Positions 47,300 through 55,572 of a stretch of DNA of 64,000 nt are shown here, piece by piece. Each line of letters starts with the position of its first letter. Position 1 is the stretch's first letter. This DNA is from JAGWRI01 sp963728785 (GTDB taxonomy: Bacteria > Gemmatimonadota > Gemmatimonadetes > Gemmatimonadales > Gemmatimonadaceae): positions 1,612,001-1,676,000 of the forward strand of contig CAVSKV010000004.1 of assembly GCA_963728785.1 (NCBI GenBank), written 5' to 3'. The notes below the pieces were generated by a model. The model made no database searches, was not told the DNA's origin, and was given only the letters and a program-made list of their open reading frames with translations. The position numbers and the translations under genes were made by a program.

Positions 47300-48334
47300 A
47301 TGCCGGCCGACGCCGCCTCTCCGCTCCACACTGCGCTCACCCCGGCGGTCGCCGCCCGGTTCGCGTCCATCGCCCTGGGCCACGTCACCCGCGAGTACCC
47401 GAACAAGCTCGACCACGTGCTCAACGGGCCCGGCGACGTGCGCGGCCCCCGCGCGCTGCACTCCGTGTTCTATGGCAGCTTCGACTGGCACTCCTGCGTG
47501 CACGGGTACTGGCTGCTCGCCCGCCTCCTGCGCGGTTTCCCCGCGCTGCCCGATGCGCCGGGCATCCGCGGACTGTTCGACGCCCACCTCACACCCGCCC
47601 GCGTGGCCGGCGAGGTGGAGTACCTGCAACAGCCCTCGCGCACCGGCTTCGAGCGTCCGTACGGCTGGGCCTGGCTCCTCATGCTGAGCGGCGAGCTGGC
47701 CCGCCACGCCACCAACGACGGCCACCGGTGGCGGGCCGCGCTGGCCCCGCTCACCGATGCCTTCGTGGCGCGGTTCCGGGCGTTTCTGCCCAAGGCCACC
47801 TATCCTGTACGCGTGGGTACGCACTTCAACACCGCATTCGCGCTCGCATTGGCCCTCGAGTACGCCGAGGCCGCTGGCGACGCCGCGTTCGCAAGCCTGC
47901 TGCGCGACAAAGCCAACGCCTGGTACGGCGACGACGCCGACTGCCAGGCGTGGGAACCCGGCGGCGACGATTTTCTCTCGTCGGCGCTCATCGAGGCGGA
48001 GTGCATGCGGCACGCCGTGCCCGCCGCGGGGTTCGACGCCTGGCTGCGCCGGTTCCTGCCGCGGCTCGAGCAGCGCCAGCCCGCCACGCTCTTCCGCCCG
48101 GCGCACGTGAGCGACCGCTCCGACGGCAAGATCGCCCACCTCGACGGCCTCAACTTGTCGCGCGCCTGGTGCTGGCGCGCACTCGCGCGGTCGCTCCCCG
48201 CCGGCGACCCGCGTGCACCGATTGCCCGCGACGCCGCCGAACTGCATCTCGCCGCCAGCCTGCCGCACGTCGCCGGCGACTACATGGGCGAGCACTGGCT
48301 GGCCAGCTTCGCCGTGCTGGCGCTCGACGCATGA
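47300..48334 (+). CDS. DUF2891 family protein
   Basis: 344 residues, cytoplasmic by lack of a signal. The family pattern is YPNKLDHVLN, HSVFYGSFDWHSCVHGYWLLARLL, FERPYGWAWLLML, YPVRVGTHFNTAFALALALEYA, CQAWEPGGDDFLSSALIEAECM and DGLNLSRAWCWRALA. It starts 2 bp after DUF979 and overlaps the next gene as ATGA. An alpha-helical toroid-type enzyme is suggested by the His/Trp/Glu-rich motifs, but no reaction is known. The DUF969-DUF979-DUF2891 order recurs in other bacteria. Confidence 0.88.
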   Translation: MPADAASPLHTALTPAVAARFASIALGHVTREYPNKLDHVLNGPGDVRGPRALHSVFYGSFDWHSCVHGYWLLARLLRGFPALPDAPGIRGLFDAHLTPARVAGEVEYLQQPSRTGFERPYGWAWLLMLSGELARHATNDGHRWRAALAPLTDAFVARFRAFLPKATYPVRVGTHFNTAFALALALEYAEAAGDAAFASLLRDKANAWYGDDADCQAWEPGGDDFLSSALIEAECMRHAVPAAGFDAWLRRFLPRLEQRQPATLFRPAHVSDRSDGKIAHLDGLNLSRAWCWRALARSLPAGDPRAPIARDAAELHLAASLPHVAGDYMGEHWLASFAVLALDA

Positions 48335-49776
48335 CGCCGGCTCCCCGTGTGCCGTTGGGACCCCGCACTCGCGCCATTGCACTGACCGCGCTACTCGTCT
48401 GTGCCGCCGGCAGCGGTGCGCAGACCATGGACACGGTGGTCACGGGGCGAATCCTGGGGCCGCTCATGGCCAAGGCCGACACCGGCGAGCGCTACGCCGC
48501 GTACATCTCGCGCAGCTACGACCGCGCTCACGCCGCACCGCTGCTCTTAGTCCTCGACCCCATCGGCCGGGCGGACACCGCGCTGGCCCGCGTCGAGCGG
48601 GCCGTCGAACGGCTGGGCTGGATTGCGATGGCCAGCTACGACGCGCGCGGTGACAACACGCCCGCGGTCAACGAGCACATCGTGAACGTGATGCTCAACG
48701 ACGCGTTCTCGGCGTTCAACCTCGACACCGCCCGCATCTACATCGCCGGGCTCGCCGGCACCGGCGACGACGCCTGGATCTTCGCCTACGGATCGTCCGG
48801 TCACATTCCGGGAATCATATCGGCCGGCGCCGCCGGCCCCCCGGACAGCGTCTGGCAGGCGGCGCACCGCGGCCGGCCGCCCTTCGACGTGGCCTTGATG
48901 GCGGGCAGCCGGAGCTTCGGCTACGACGACGTCATCCGGGCCGCCATGGCGCTCCGCGCCGACTCCGCGCCCTACCGCCTGGACGTGTTCGACGGCAGCG
49001 CCGACTGGCCGCCGCAGCAGGAGATGGCGCAGACCCTCGGCTGGCTCGAGGCGCGCGCCATGACGCGCCGTCTCCGCCCGCTCGACCGCGGGCTCGTGGA
49101 CTCCCTCTTCGCCATCGACTCGGCCGCCGCCGCGGCGCTCGAGGGATCGCAGCATCCGGCGCACGCGGCCGAACAGTGGGAGAATGCCGCCCTCGCGTGG
49201 ACCGGCACCCACGACGTGTCGTACGCTCGCGCGCGTGCCCTCGCGCTCACCGTCGATTCCGCCGTCCGACGGTGGCGCGCAGAACGCGATTCACTCGTGG
49301 CGGCCACCCTCGCGCTGCGCCATTCGCTGATCGCCACGCTCATCGATCTGCGCCAGCACCCCGGAGTGCCCGATCTGCGGCGCCTCAACGACAGCCTGCG
49401 CATCGCCCAACTTCAGGGGTGGATTGCCGACGCCCGCGACTCGGTGCGCGCCGACTGGGCCGCACGACGTCTGGCCGAGGTGTTCGGCCATCTGTCGTTC
49501 TACGAGCCCGAGGCGTACATCAACGTGCGCGATGCGTCGCGCGCCCTCGCCTTGCTCGACATCGCCGAAGAGATCCAGCCCGGCAGCGCACAGGTCTGCC
49601 GCGAGCGGGCCCGCGCGTACGCGCTGCGCGCTGGCGGCGACCGCACGCTCGCCGCGCTCAAGTGCGCCGTCGCCGGCGGTGCGATCACGATGCGCGAGAT
49701 CCGCGCCGACCCACGGTACAGGTTCATGGAAGCGCGCGATGACTACCTGAAGTTCATCGGCAAGCCCGGCGGCTGA
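48331..49776 (+). CDS. Exported alpha/beta-hydrolase-like protein with altered catalytic residues
   Basis: 481 residues, overlapping DUF2891 as ATGA. Signal peptide at ~1-32. Residues ~55-240 follow the fold order of PHB-depolymerase/esterase-like hydrolases: HAAPLLLVLDPIGRADT, DTARIYIAGLAGTGDDAW at the nucleophile elbow, and RLDVFDGSADWPPQQ at the catalytic-His strand. By eye the usual Ser is Ala142 and the usual His is Ala224, so it is probably catalytically dead. The C-terminal ~220 residues are helical and TPR-like (SRALALLDIAEEIQPGSAQVCRERARAYALRAGGDRTLAALKCAV). It may bind rather than cleave its ligand. Confidence 0.7.
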   Translation: MTPAPRVPLGPRTRAIALTALLVCAAGSGAQTMDTVVTGRILGPLMAKADTGERYAAYISRSYDRAHAAPLLLVLDPIGRADTALARVERAVERLGWIAMASYDARGDNTPAVNEHIVNVMLNDAFSAFNLDTARIYIAGLAGTGDDAWIFAYGSSGHIPGIISAGAAGPPDSVWQAAHRGRPPFDVALMAGSRSFGYDDVIRAAMALRADSAPYRLDVFDGSADWPPQQEMAQTLGWLEARAMTRRLRPLDRGLVDSLFAIDSAAAAALEGSQHPAHAAEQWENAALAWTGTHDVSYARARALALTVDSAVRRWRAERDSLVAATLALRHSLIATLIDLRQHPGVPDLRRLNDSLRIAQLQGWIADARDSVRADWAARRLAEVFGHLSFYEPEAYINVRDASRALALLDIAEEIQPGSAQVCRERARAYALRAGGDRTLAALKCAVAGGAITMREIRADPRYRFMEARDDYLKFIGKPGG

Positions 49777-49820
49777 TCGCCGGGCGGGCGCGATCGTCGC
49801 CCGCCAGCCATCTTGGGTGC

Positions 49821-51665
49821 ATGCAGAACGCCGCCGACCCCGACACCTGGTACACCGCCCGCGCCGCCGCCCATCGCGCGCGCCGCGCCCACGAGGCCCG
49901 CGCCGTGGACCGGCTCGCCGCTCTGCGTCTTGCGACCTTTGCTGCCGTCGTCCTGCTCGTGGCGCGTTGGGCCACCACCAACGTGGCACGCGGCGCCTGG
50001 CTCGCCGCGGCGCTGCTCGCTACCGGCGTATTCCTCTGGCTGGTCCGGACCAGTCGCCGCGCCAAGCGCCGCCTGCGCCGCACCGACGACCTGATCATGC
50101 TGGCCGACGCGGGAGGCCATCGCGTGGCCCGCGCATGGGACCGGCTCCCCACGGGCCTCTGGCTTCCCGAGCCCGCGGCGCACCCCTACGCAGTGGACCT
50201 CGACGTGTTCGGCGACGCCTCGCTCGCGCAGCTGATGCCGCCGATGAGCGACGCACCCGGGCGAACCACGCTCAGAACGTGGCTCGTCGCGCCGGCGGCA
50301 CCGGAGCATGTTCGCGATCGCCAGCGCGCCGTTCAGGAACTCCGCGACCGCTGCGAGTTCCGTGACGAACTCGCCATCGCCGGCATGCGAATCACCGCCG
50401 CTCCCGACGCGGTGGATCAACTGGTGCGCTGGGCGGCCGCCGACGGCTGGCTCACCCAGCGCCCCGCCCTGCTCGCGGCCGCCGTCGTGCTCCCAGTCGC
50501 CACTATCGCGCTCGTCGTGGCGCAGATCTCGGGGTTCGCCGCGCACGCGTACTGGGTTGCGCCGGCCCTCGCCGGGTGGATGCTCACGGCGCGCTCCGGC
50601 CGGGCGCTTACCGGGAGCTTCGCCCCCGTGGTCGGACGCGCCAACGCCCTGCGCCGCTACGCCGCCATGGCGCGGCTCGCGACCGCCGAGCGGTTCACGT
50701 CGCCCGCCCTCTCCGACATCCAGCAGCAGCTCGCCGGCCCGCCCCGCCCGGCCGCCGCCGCCATGCGCGGGCTCACCGCCCTCGCCGACTGCACGGAGCT
50801 GCGGCTGTCGCCCATGCTGTACTTCGTGGTCAACACGCTCACCCTCTGGGATTTCCACGTCGCCCGCCTGCTCGAGCGCTGGCAGCGCACCGACGGCCGC
50901 CGCGTGGCCCGCTGGCTGGCCGCGCTCGGCGAGCTCGAAAGTCTGTCGGCGCTCGCCACCCTGGCCTTCGACAATCCCGATTGGACGTTTCCCGAGATCG
51001 CGCCGCGCGCTCACGCCACCATCGACGCCGAAGCGCTGGGCCACCCATTGCTCCCGCCCGCCGTGGGCGTGCGCAACGACGTCGCGGTGGGTCCGGCGGG
51101 CAGCATTCTCGTGATCACCGGCTCGAACATGGCCGGCAAGAGCACGCTCCTCCGGTCCATCGGCCTCAACCTCGTGCTCAGCCAGGCGGGCTCGACGGTG
51201 TGTGCACGACGGTTCGCGCACCCGCCCGCCGAGTTGCATACGAGCATGCGCATACAGGACTCGCTCGCGCGCGGCGTGAGCTACTTCATGGCCGAACTGG
51301 AGCGGCTCAAGACCGTGGTGGACGCCGCCGACGCCACGCACCCCGATGCCCCGCGCGCCCTCGTCTATCTGCTCGACGAGATCCTGCACGGCACCAACTC
51401 GGCCGAGCGCACCATCGCTGCGCGCTACGTGCTGAGCCACCTCGCCAGTACCGGGGCCATCGGCGCCGTCACCACGCACGACCTCCAGCTCGTGGACGCG
51501 CCCGAACTCGCCCCGGTGGCGCGCCACGTCCACTTCAGCGAACAGTTCACGCGCACGGATGGCGTGGCGGCGATGTCGTTCGACTACAAGCTCCGGCCGG
51601 GCAAGGCGACGTCGAGCAATGCGCTCAAGCTACTGGAGTTGGTGGGGCTCACGCCGCCGGCCTGA
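49821..51665 (+). CDS. Membrane-anchored MutS-like ATPase
   Basis: 614 residues. Two hydrophobic pairs flank the N-terminal half (LRLATFAAVVLLVARWA/LAAALLATGVFLWLV and LLAAAVVLPVATIALVVAQ/YWVAPALAGWMLTA), a middle helical lever-like region follows, then the MutS ATPase domain: Walker A GSNMAGKST (~434-442), ELHTSMRIQDSLARGVSYFMAEL, Walker B VYLLDEILHGTNS, and VTTHD. It lacks the mismatch-recognition domain I, so it is not canonical MutS. This membrane MutS-related family has no established role. It follows the DUF969 operon by 44 bp. Confidence 0.88.
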   Translation: MQNAADPDTWYTARAAAHRARRAHEARAVDRLAALRLATFAAVVLLVARWATTNVARGAWLAAALLATGVFLWLVRTSRRAKRRLRRTDDLIMLADAGGHRVARAWDRLPTGLWLPEPAAHPYAVDLDVFGDASLAQLMPPMSDAPGRTTLRTWLVAPAAPEHVRDRQRAVQELRDRCEFRDELAIAGMRITAAPDAVDQLVRWAAADGWLTQRPALLAAAVVLPVATIALVVAQISGFAAHAYWVAPALAGWMLTARSGRALTGSFAPVVGRANALRRYAAMARLATAERFTSPALSDIQQQLAGPPRPAAAAMRGLTALADCTELRLSPMLYFVVNTLTLWDFHVARLLERWQRTDGRRVARWLAALGELESLSALATLAFDNPDWTFPEIAPRAHATIDAEALGHPLLPPAVGVRNDVAVGPAGSILVITGSNMAGKSTLLRSIGLNLVLSQAGSTVCARRFAHPPAELHTSMRIQDSLARGVSYFMAELERLKTVVDAADATHPDAPRALVYLLDEILHGTNSAERTIAARYVLSHLASTGAIGAVTTHDLQLVDAPELAPVARHVHFSEQFTRTDGVAAMSFDYKLRPGKATSSNALKLLELVGLTPPA

Positions 51666-51680
51666 CCGCCCGCGCGGTCA
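51663..51680. terminator. Palindrome containing both convergent stop codons
   Basis: TGACCGCCCGCGCGGTCA: a 7-bp perfect stem with a 4-nt loop. The first three bases are the MutS-like stop (TGA) and the last three, read on minus, are the phosphoesterase stop. One hairpin thus ends both frames and could stop both transcripts. Confidence 0.55.
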
Positions 51681-52808
51681 CGGCTGCCTGGTTCCCGCCC
51701 GCGTGTACACGTCCGCGCCGAAGCTCACCAGCCCCTTCTGCCCCGCATAGCCCAGCAGCGGCAGCCCGAAGATCTCCTCCACGCTCTTCAGCATCGAGTA
51801 GTGGTTGTACGGCACGTCCGACACCGTGCCCGGCCCGATGAACGGCGAGAGCAGCACCGCGCCGGTGCGCCCCCCGCCGGGCCCGCCGGCGCCGGGCGAG
51901 GGAGTGTTCGGCCCCGTCTGCTCGTGGCAGCAGGCCGACTTGTCGGCGCTCATCGCCTCGTCGAACGTGATGATCAGCAGCCCGTCGCGCCTGAACGCCG
52001 GCGACTCCATGATGCGCGGTACCCACTCTTTCAAGAAGCGATCGATCCCCACGAGGCCGCCGATGTCGCCATTGGCGCAGTGGAGGTCGTGGCCGTCATT
52101 GCAGAGGTTGGGCGCGATGAACGCGTAGTTGGGCGTCCGGTCTTCGGACTCCAGGTCGCGCGCCAGGCCGTCGAGAGGCACGACGTTCGCGTTGCACGAA
52201 GCCGAATCGATGATCGTGTGGAAGTACACGAACGGATTGTGCTTGGCGGCGTACTGATCGTTGCGCGCCGCGTGTTCGGTGTGGTCCGACGTGCCGATCG
52301 GCACGTGGCCGCACGTGGCCGGCTCGCGCGCCGGATCGCTGCCCATGTCCTCCATGTATGCCTTCCACGTCAGCCGCTTCGCGGTGAGTTGGTTGGCAAT
52401 GGTGGGATTGAGGGCCGGATAGATGCATCCCTCGCCCACCGGCTGCCCGTCGGGCGCAATGCCTCGTTGCCGGAACTCCACGTACCGGCCGCAATCGCCC
52501 TGTGTGGCCGGATTGGGCGCGATGCCGCTGATCATCGCGATGTAGTTGTCCAGGCTCGCGTGGCCGATGCCGTAGTACTGCCGGAGCAGCCCGCCCTTCC
52601 GCACCAGCGTGTCGGCCAGGTAGGGGGCCGCACTGCGCGGGCCGAACGTCGCATCGTAGTCCTTGTTCTCGAGCACGATGATGAACACGTGCCCCACGGG
52701 GGGCGGCCCGGCAGGCGCCGTGGACGCGTTCGCCCGGCCCGGCGCGGCGAGCACGGCGGTCAATCCGGCAACGACGGCAATACGGCGGCGAACGGTGAAT
52801 AGCAACAT
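51678..52808 (-). CDS. Secreted AcpA-type phosphoesterase
   Basis: 376 residues from ATG 52808. Signal peptide (VRRRIAVVAGLTAVLAAPGRANA). The catalytic domain starts GHVFIIVLENKDYDATFGP and continues YYGIGHASLDNYIAMISG, TWKAYMEDMG, NYAFIAPNLCNDGHD, LLIITFDEAMSADKSACCHEQ, and VSDVPYNHYSMLKSVEEIFGL, the acid phosphatase/phospholipase C (PF04185-like) pattern. It matches the C-terminal half of the gene at 42109 but has no propeller. Likely phosphate release in the periplasm. Confidence 0.88.
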   Translation of the reverse strand: MLLFTVRRRIAVVAGLTAVLAAPGRANASTAPAGPPPVGHVFIIVLENKDYDATFGPRSAAPYLADTLVRKGGLLRQYYGIGHASLDNYIAMISGIAPNPATQGDCGRYVEFRQRGIAPDGQPVGEGCIYPALNPTIANQLTAKRLTWKAYMEDMGSDPAREPATCGHVPIGTSDHTEHAARNDQYAAKHNPFVYFHTIIDSASCNANVVPLDGLARDLESEDRTPNYAFIAPNLCNDGHDLHCANGDIGGLVGIDRFLKEWVPRIMESPAFRRDGLLIITFDEAMSADKSACCHEQTGPNTPSPGAGGPGGGRTGAVLLSPFIGPGTVSDVPYNHYSMLKSVEEIFGLPLLGYAGQKGLVSFGADVYTRAGTRQP

Positions 52809-52855
52809 GACCCCAATCCGTTGAAGACAGTCGCCGCCGGCATCCGCCGGCGGCA

Positions 52856-53422
52856 TTACGGCTTGAATCCAAGCTCCTTCTGGCGGGCGTGCACGGCGGC
52901 GATGAAGGCCTGGGCGTCGGCCTCCGCGAATGTATCGCTCTCCTTCTCCCCGTTCACGCGCGTGCCCTGGAACAGCACGTGGTGGCCCCCGCTCTTCCAG
53001 TCGAACACGATATGGCCGTTCTCGTATCGCAGATCGTTGAGGTCCTTGAGCGGGAACTCGGCGTGCGAACCGATCGCCCCGGCCACTGAACCCTTGACGA
53101 TGCTCGCAATGCTCCCGCCCAGCCCCGTATCGCTGGCCCTGGACGTGTCCATGTCGTGGCGGATCTTGGCCACCATCTTCGGCGAGAGGCCCGCCGCGAG
53201 CTTGTCGCCGATCAGCACCAGGTCCACCGTGCTGTCGCTGTTGTAGATCCGGAGGTCGCCCGGCCCCAGCGTGTCGGGCAGCGTCGTCAGGCCGCTCACG
53301 TGCAGGCTTCGGTTCGCTGACCCGAACCGGCCGCGCACCCAGTGCACGGCGAGCGCAACAGTGACAATTACCAGCGCCAACTGGATCGCGCGGCCCTGCC
53401 ACTTTCTCGAGTCAACTGACAT
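52856..53422 (-). CDS. Membrane-anchored protein of unknown function
   Basis: 188 residues, ATG 53422 with GGAGG 6-7 bp upstream. One N-terminal helix (AIQLALVIVTVALAVHWV), then a soluble domain (LRIYNSDSTVDLVLIGDKLAAGLSPKMVAKIRHDMD, HIVFDWKSGGHHVLFQGTRVNG, DAQAFIAAVHARQKELGF). A mid-region Gly/Ser/Ala segment (GLGGSIASIVKGSVAGAIGS) may be a short hydrophobic loop. I do not recognise the family. It precedes the phosphoesterase by 47 bp on the same strand and may be co-transcribed. Confidence 0.7.
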   Translation of the reverse strand: MSVDSRKWQGRAIQLALVIVTVALAVHWVRGRFGSANRSLHVSGLTTLPDTLGPGDLRIYNSDSTVDLVLIGDKLAAGLSPKMVAKIRHDMDTSRASDTGLGGSIASIVKGSVAGAIGSHAEFPLKDLNDLRYENGHIVFDWKSGGHHVLFQGTRVNGEKESDTFAEADAQAFIAAVHARQKELGFKP

Positions 53423-53819
53423 CGCAGCCTCCGGGCGAGAATCTCGTGTCGCCGCGTCCCTGCCGGGTCGTCGCCGCCGGCATCTGCGCCGACTCGCGAA
53501 ACGTAACCGGGCGTCGCGACGCGGAGCCAGTGAGCCAGCCGGTGGCGCTCGCCGCCGGTGGCCGATTCCAGCTCCGCTCGTGTATCCGTACGGATCCCGG
53601 GCCTCCCGGGTTCCGGGGGCCGCCTGCGCCGCATGCCGCTGCGCTTCATTTCACCCGCGTCGGCAAATCGGGGCGTGGGGCCCTGCCTGACGCCGTGCGG
53701 GGGAATGGTGGACTTACCGGAGTTGGGGCTTCATAGCATCCTTCAACGGTCGCCGGGCGCGGGAACTTCGGGCGCGCTCCCGGTTATTCAAGGCAACATT
53801 CAAAGATGCGGAGCGTCGT
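53423..53819. other. Non-coding divergent region
   Basis: 397 bp between the divergent membrane-protein and FecR/DUF6600 genes. It holds small inverted repeats (ATCCGTACGGAT near 53584 and CCCGGGCCTCCCGGG just after) but no convincing gene or paired promoter boxes. Short open frames here have no ribosome sites and Arg/Pro-biased translations. Confidence 0.5.
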
Positions 53820-55556
53820 ATGGCGCAGCAGGCATATGTTCTCGGGATCGCTCGGCGATCCGTCCGCCGGTGCATCATTCCGGCCATTCTGCTTCTCGGC
53901 TCGTCGCGCGTCGTGGCGGCCCAGGCCCAGGACACCGACGACCCGCCGTCGCGCGTGGCGCGCATCAGCGCCGCCGACGGCACGGTTTCGCTGCAGGCTT
54001 CGGGCGCAACCGACTGGAGCGCGGCCACGCTCAATTATTCGATGACCACCGGCGACCGCCTGTTCACTGACGCCGGGTCGCGTGCCGAACTGGAAATCGG
54101 TCCGTTCAGTGTGCGCATGGCCGACAGCACCGACCTGACGCTCACCAACCTCACCGACCACCTGGCGCAGCTCGGCATCGCGCAGGGCGTCCTGCGGTTG
54201 AGCGTGTACCGGCTCGCGCCGGACGACACCGTCGAGATCGACACCCCCAATGGAGCACTCACCATTCGCGCTCCGGGGCACTACCGCGTGGTGGTGCCGG
54301 CCGACGGCGACTACTCGCTGCTCACCGTCGACGACGGCGCCGTGGACACCTACGGACCGGGTCTCGCGCAGACGGTGCGGGGCCCGCAGACCGTGCGCCT
54401 CACCGGCACCAACCCGATCGATATTGCCACCGCGCCAACACCGCCGGCCACCTCCTTCGATTCGTGGAGTGCCGAGCGCGACGGCCAGTTGGCGTCCGCG
54501 GGGTGCGGACAGTACATGAGCGCCGACATCCCCGGGTGCGCCGACCTGCGCCAGTACGGACGCTGGGCCAACACCCCCTCGTACGGCGTCGTGTGGTATC
54601 CGCCGCCGGGCGCTCCGGGCTGGGCGCCGTACCGGTTCGGGCATTGGGTGTGGGTCGAGCCCTGGGGCTGGGTGTGGGTGGACGACGCGCCGTGGGGCTT
54701 CGCGCCCTTCCACTACGGGCGGTGGGCGCTCATCGGTGCCGCCTGGGCGTGGGTGCCGGGTCCCATCATGGCGCCCTGCTACTCGCCCGCCCTCGTCGTG
54801 TTCGCGGGCGGAGGCGGCATCGGCATCGGCATTCAGGCCTGGTTCCCGTTGGGCCCGCGCGATCCGTTCATCCCGTGGTACCACTACGGACCCAGTTATC
54901 TGAGAACCGTGAACGCGGCCAATGTGCGCGGCGTGCGCGACATCAACGGGTTCGTGAATGTCACCAACGTCTCGCAAATCCGGTACGCCCATCGAATTGA
55001 CGGCTTCACCGCCGTGTCCAGTCAGACGTTCTCCGATGGCCACCGCGTGGACGGTGCATTGGTACGCGTCGGCGCTGCCGACATCGGCCGCGCGCAGCCG
55101 GTGTCGCATCCCAACGTGATGCCCACCGGGCGTGCCGCTTCCGGCGGCGCACCAGCAGTCCGTGCACCCACAGTCCGGCGCGCGCCCATGGTCCAGGGCG
55201 CACCTCCCGTTCAACAGGCGCCGAGAGGCGCCCAGCCCGCGCGCGGCGGCCAGGCGCGTCCGCCCATCACGCGGGCGGCGCCGCCGCCCGTTACCAGGGC
55301 GGCTCCACCGCCCCCGGCGCGCGGCGCACAGGCTGCCGCGGGTCAGACACCGCGCAGCGTTCCGCGTCCGATCATCACCAAACGCCCCGCGCCGCCCCAG
55401 AACCCGCCGTTCACCGACCGGGCCAACGTGATGAAGGCCAATCCCGGGCGTCCGCTCAACCCGCAGCAGATGAAGAAGCTGCGGCAGGCCGCGCCGACCA
55501 AGGCGCCACCCACGAAGGCCGCTCCGCCGCCCAAGAAGAAGGGCGGCGGAGGCTAG
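53820..55556 (+). CDS. Exported FecR-like/DUF6600 protein with Pro/Ala-rich tail
   Basis: 578 residues, ATG 53820 with GGAG about 8 bp upstream, signal peptide to ~36. A FecR-like beta domain covers ~45-165 (ATLNYSMTTGDRLFTDAGSRAELEIGPFSVRM, DDTVEIDTPNGALTIRAPGHYRV). Next comes a striking Trp-rich DUF6600 region ~240-305 (YGVVWYPPPGAPGWAPYRFGHWVWVEPWGWVWVDD, WGFAPFHYGRWALIG). The last ~170 residues are Pro/Ala/Arg-rich and end KKKGGGG. There is no adjacent sigma/anti-sigma pair, so it is not a classical FecR regulator. Probably an envelope structural or binding protein. Confidence 0.85.
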   Translation: MAQQAYVLGIARRSVRRCIIPAILLLGSSRVVAAQAQDTDDPPSRVARISAADGTVSLQASGATDWSAATLNYSMTTGDRLFTDAGSRAELEIGPFSVRMADSTDLTLTNLTDHLAQLGIAQGVLRLSVYRLAPDDTVEIDTPNGALTIRAPGHYRVVVPADGDYSLLTVDDGAVDTYGPGLAQTVRGPQTVRLTGTNPIDIATAPTPPATSFDSWSAERDGQLASAGCGQYMSADIPGCADLRQYGRWANTPSYGVVWYPPPGAPGWAPYRFGHWVWVEPWGWVWVDDAPWGFAPFHYGRWALIGAAWAWVPGPIMAPCYSPALVVFAGGGGIGIGIQAWFPLGPRDPFIPWYHYGPSYLRTVNAANVRGVRDINGFVNVTNVSQIRYAHRIDGFTAVSSQTFSDGHRVDGALVRVGAADIGRAQPVSHPNVMPTGRAASGGAPAVRAPTVRRAPMVQGAPPVQQAPRGAQPARGGQARPPITRAAPPPVTRAAPPPPARGAQAAAGQTPRSVPRPIITKRPAPPQNPPFTDRANVMKANPGRPLNPQQMKKLRQAAPTKAPPTKAAPPPKKKGGGG

Positions 55557-55572
55557 CGTAGAACGCTGGTCG

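Noticed and set aside
53446..53736. 96-codon open frame in the 53.4-53.8 kb gap
   Set aside because: No ribosome site, Arg/Ala/Gly-biased translation, no family resemblance.
53820..55556. FecR-type anti-sigma regulator
   Set aside because: A FecR-like domain is present, but there is no sigma factor neighbour or N-terminal regulator, and the Trp-rich and Pro-rich regions point to an envelope protein.
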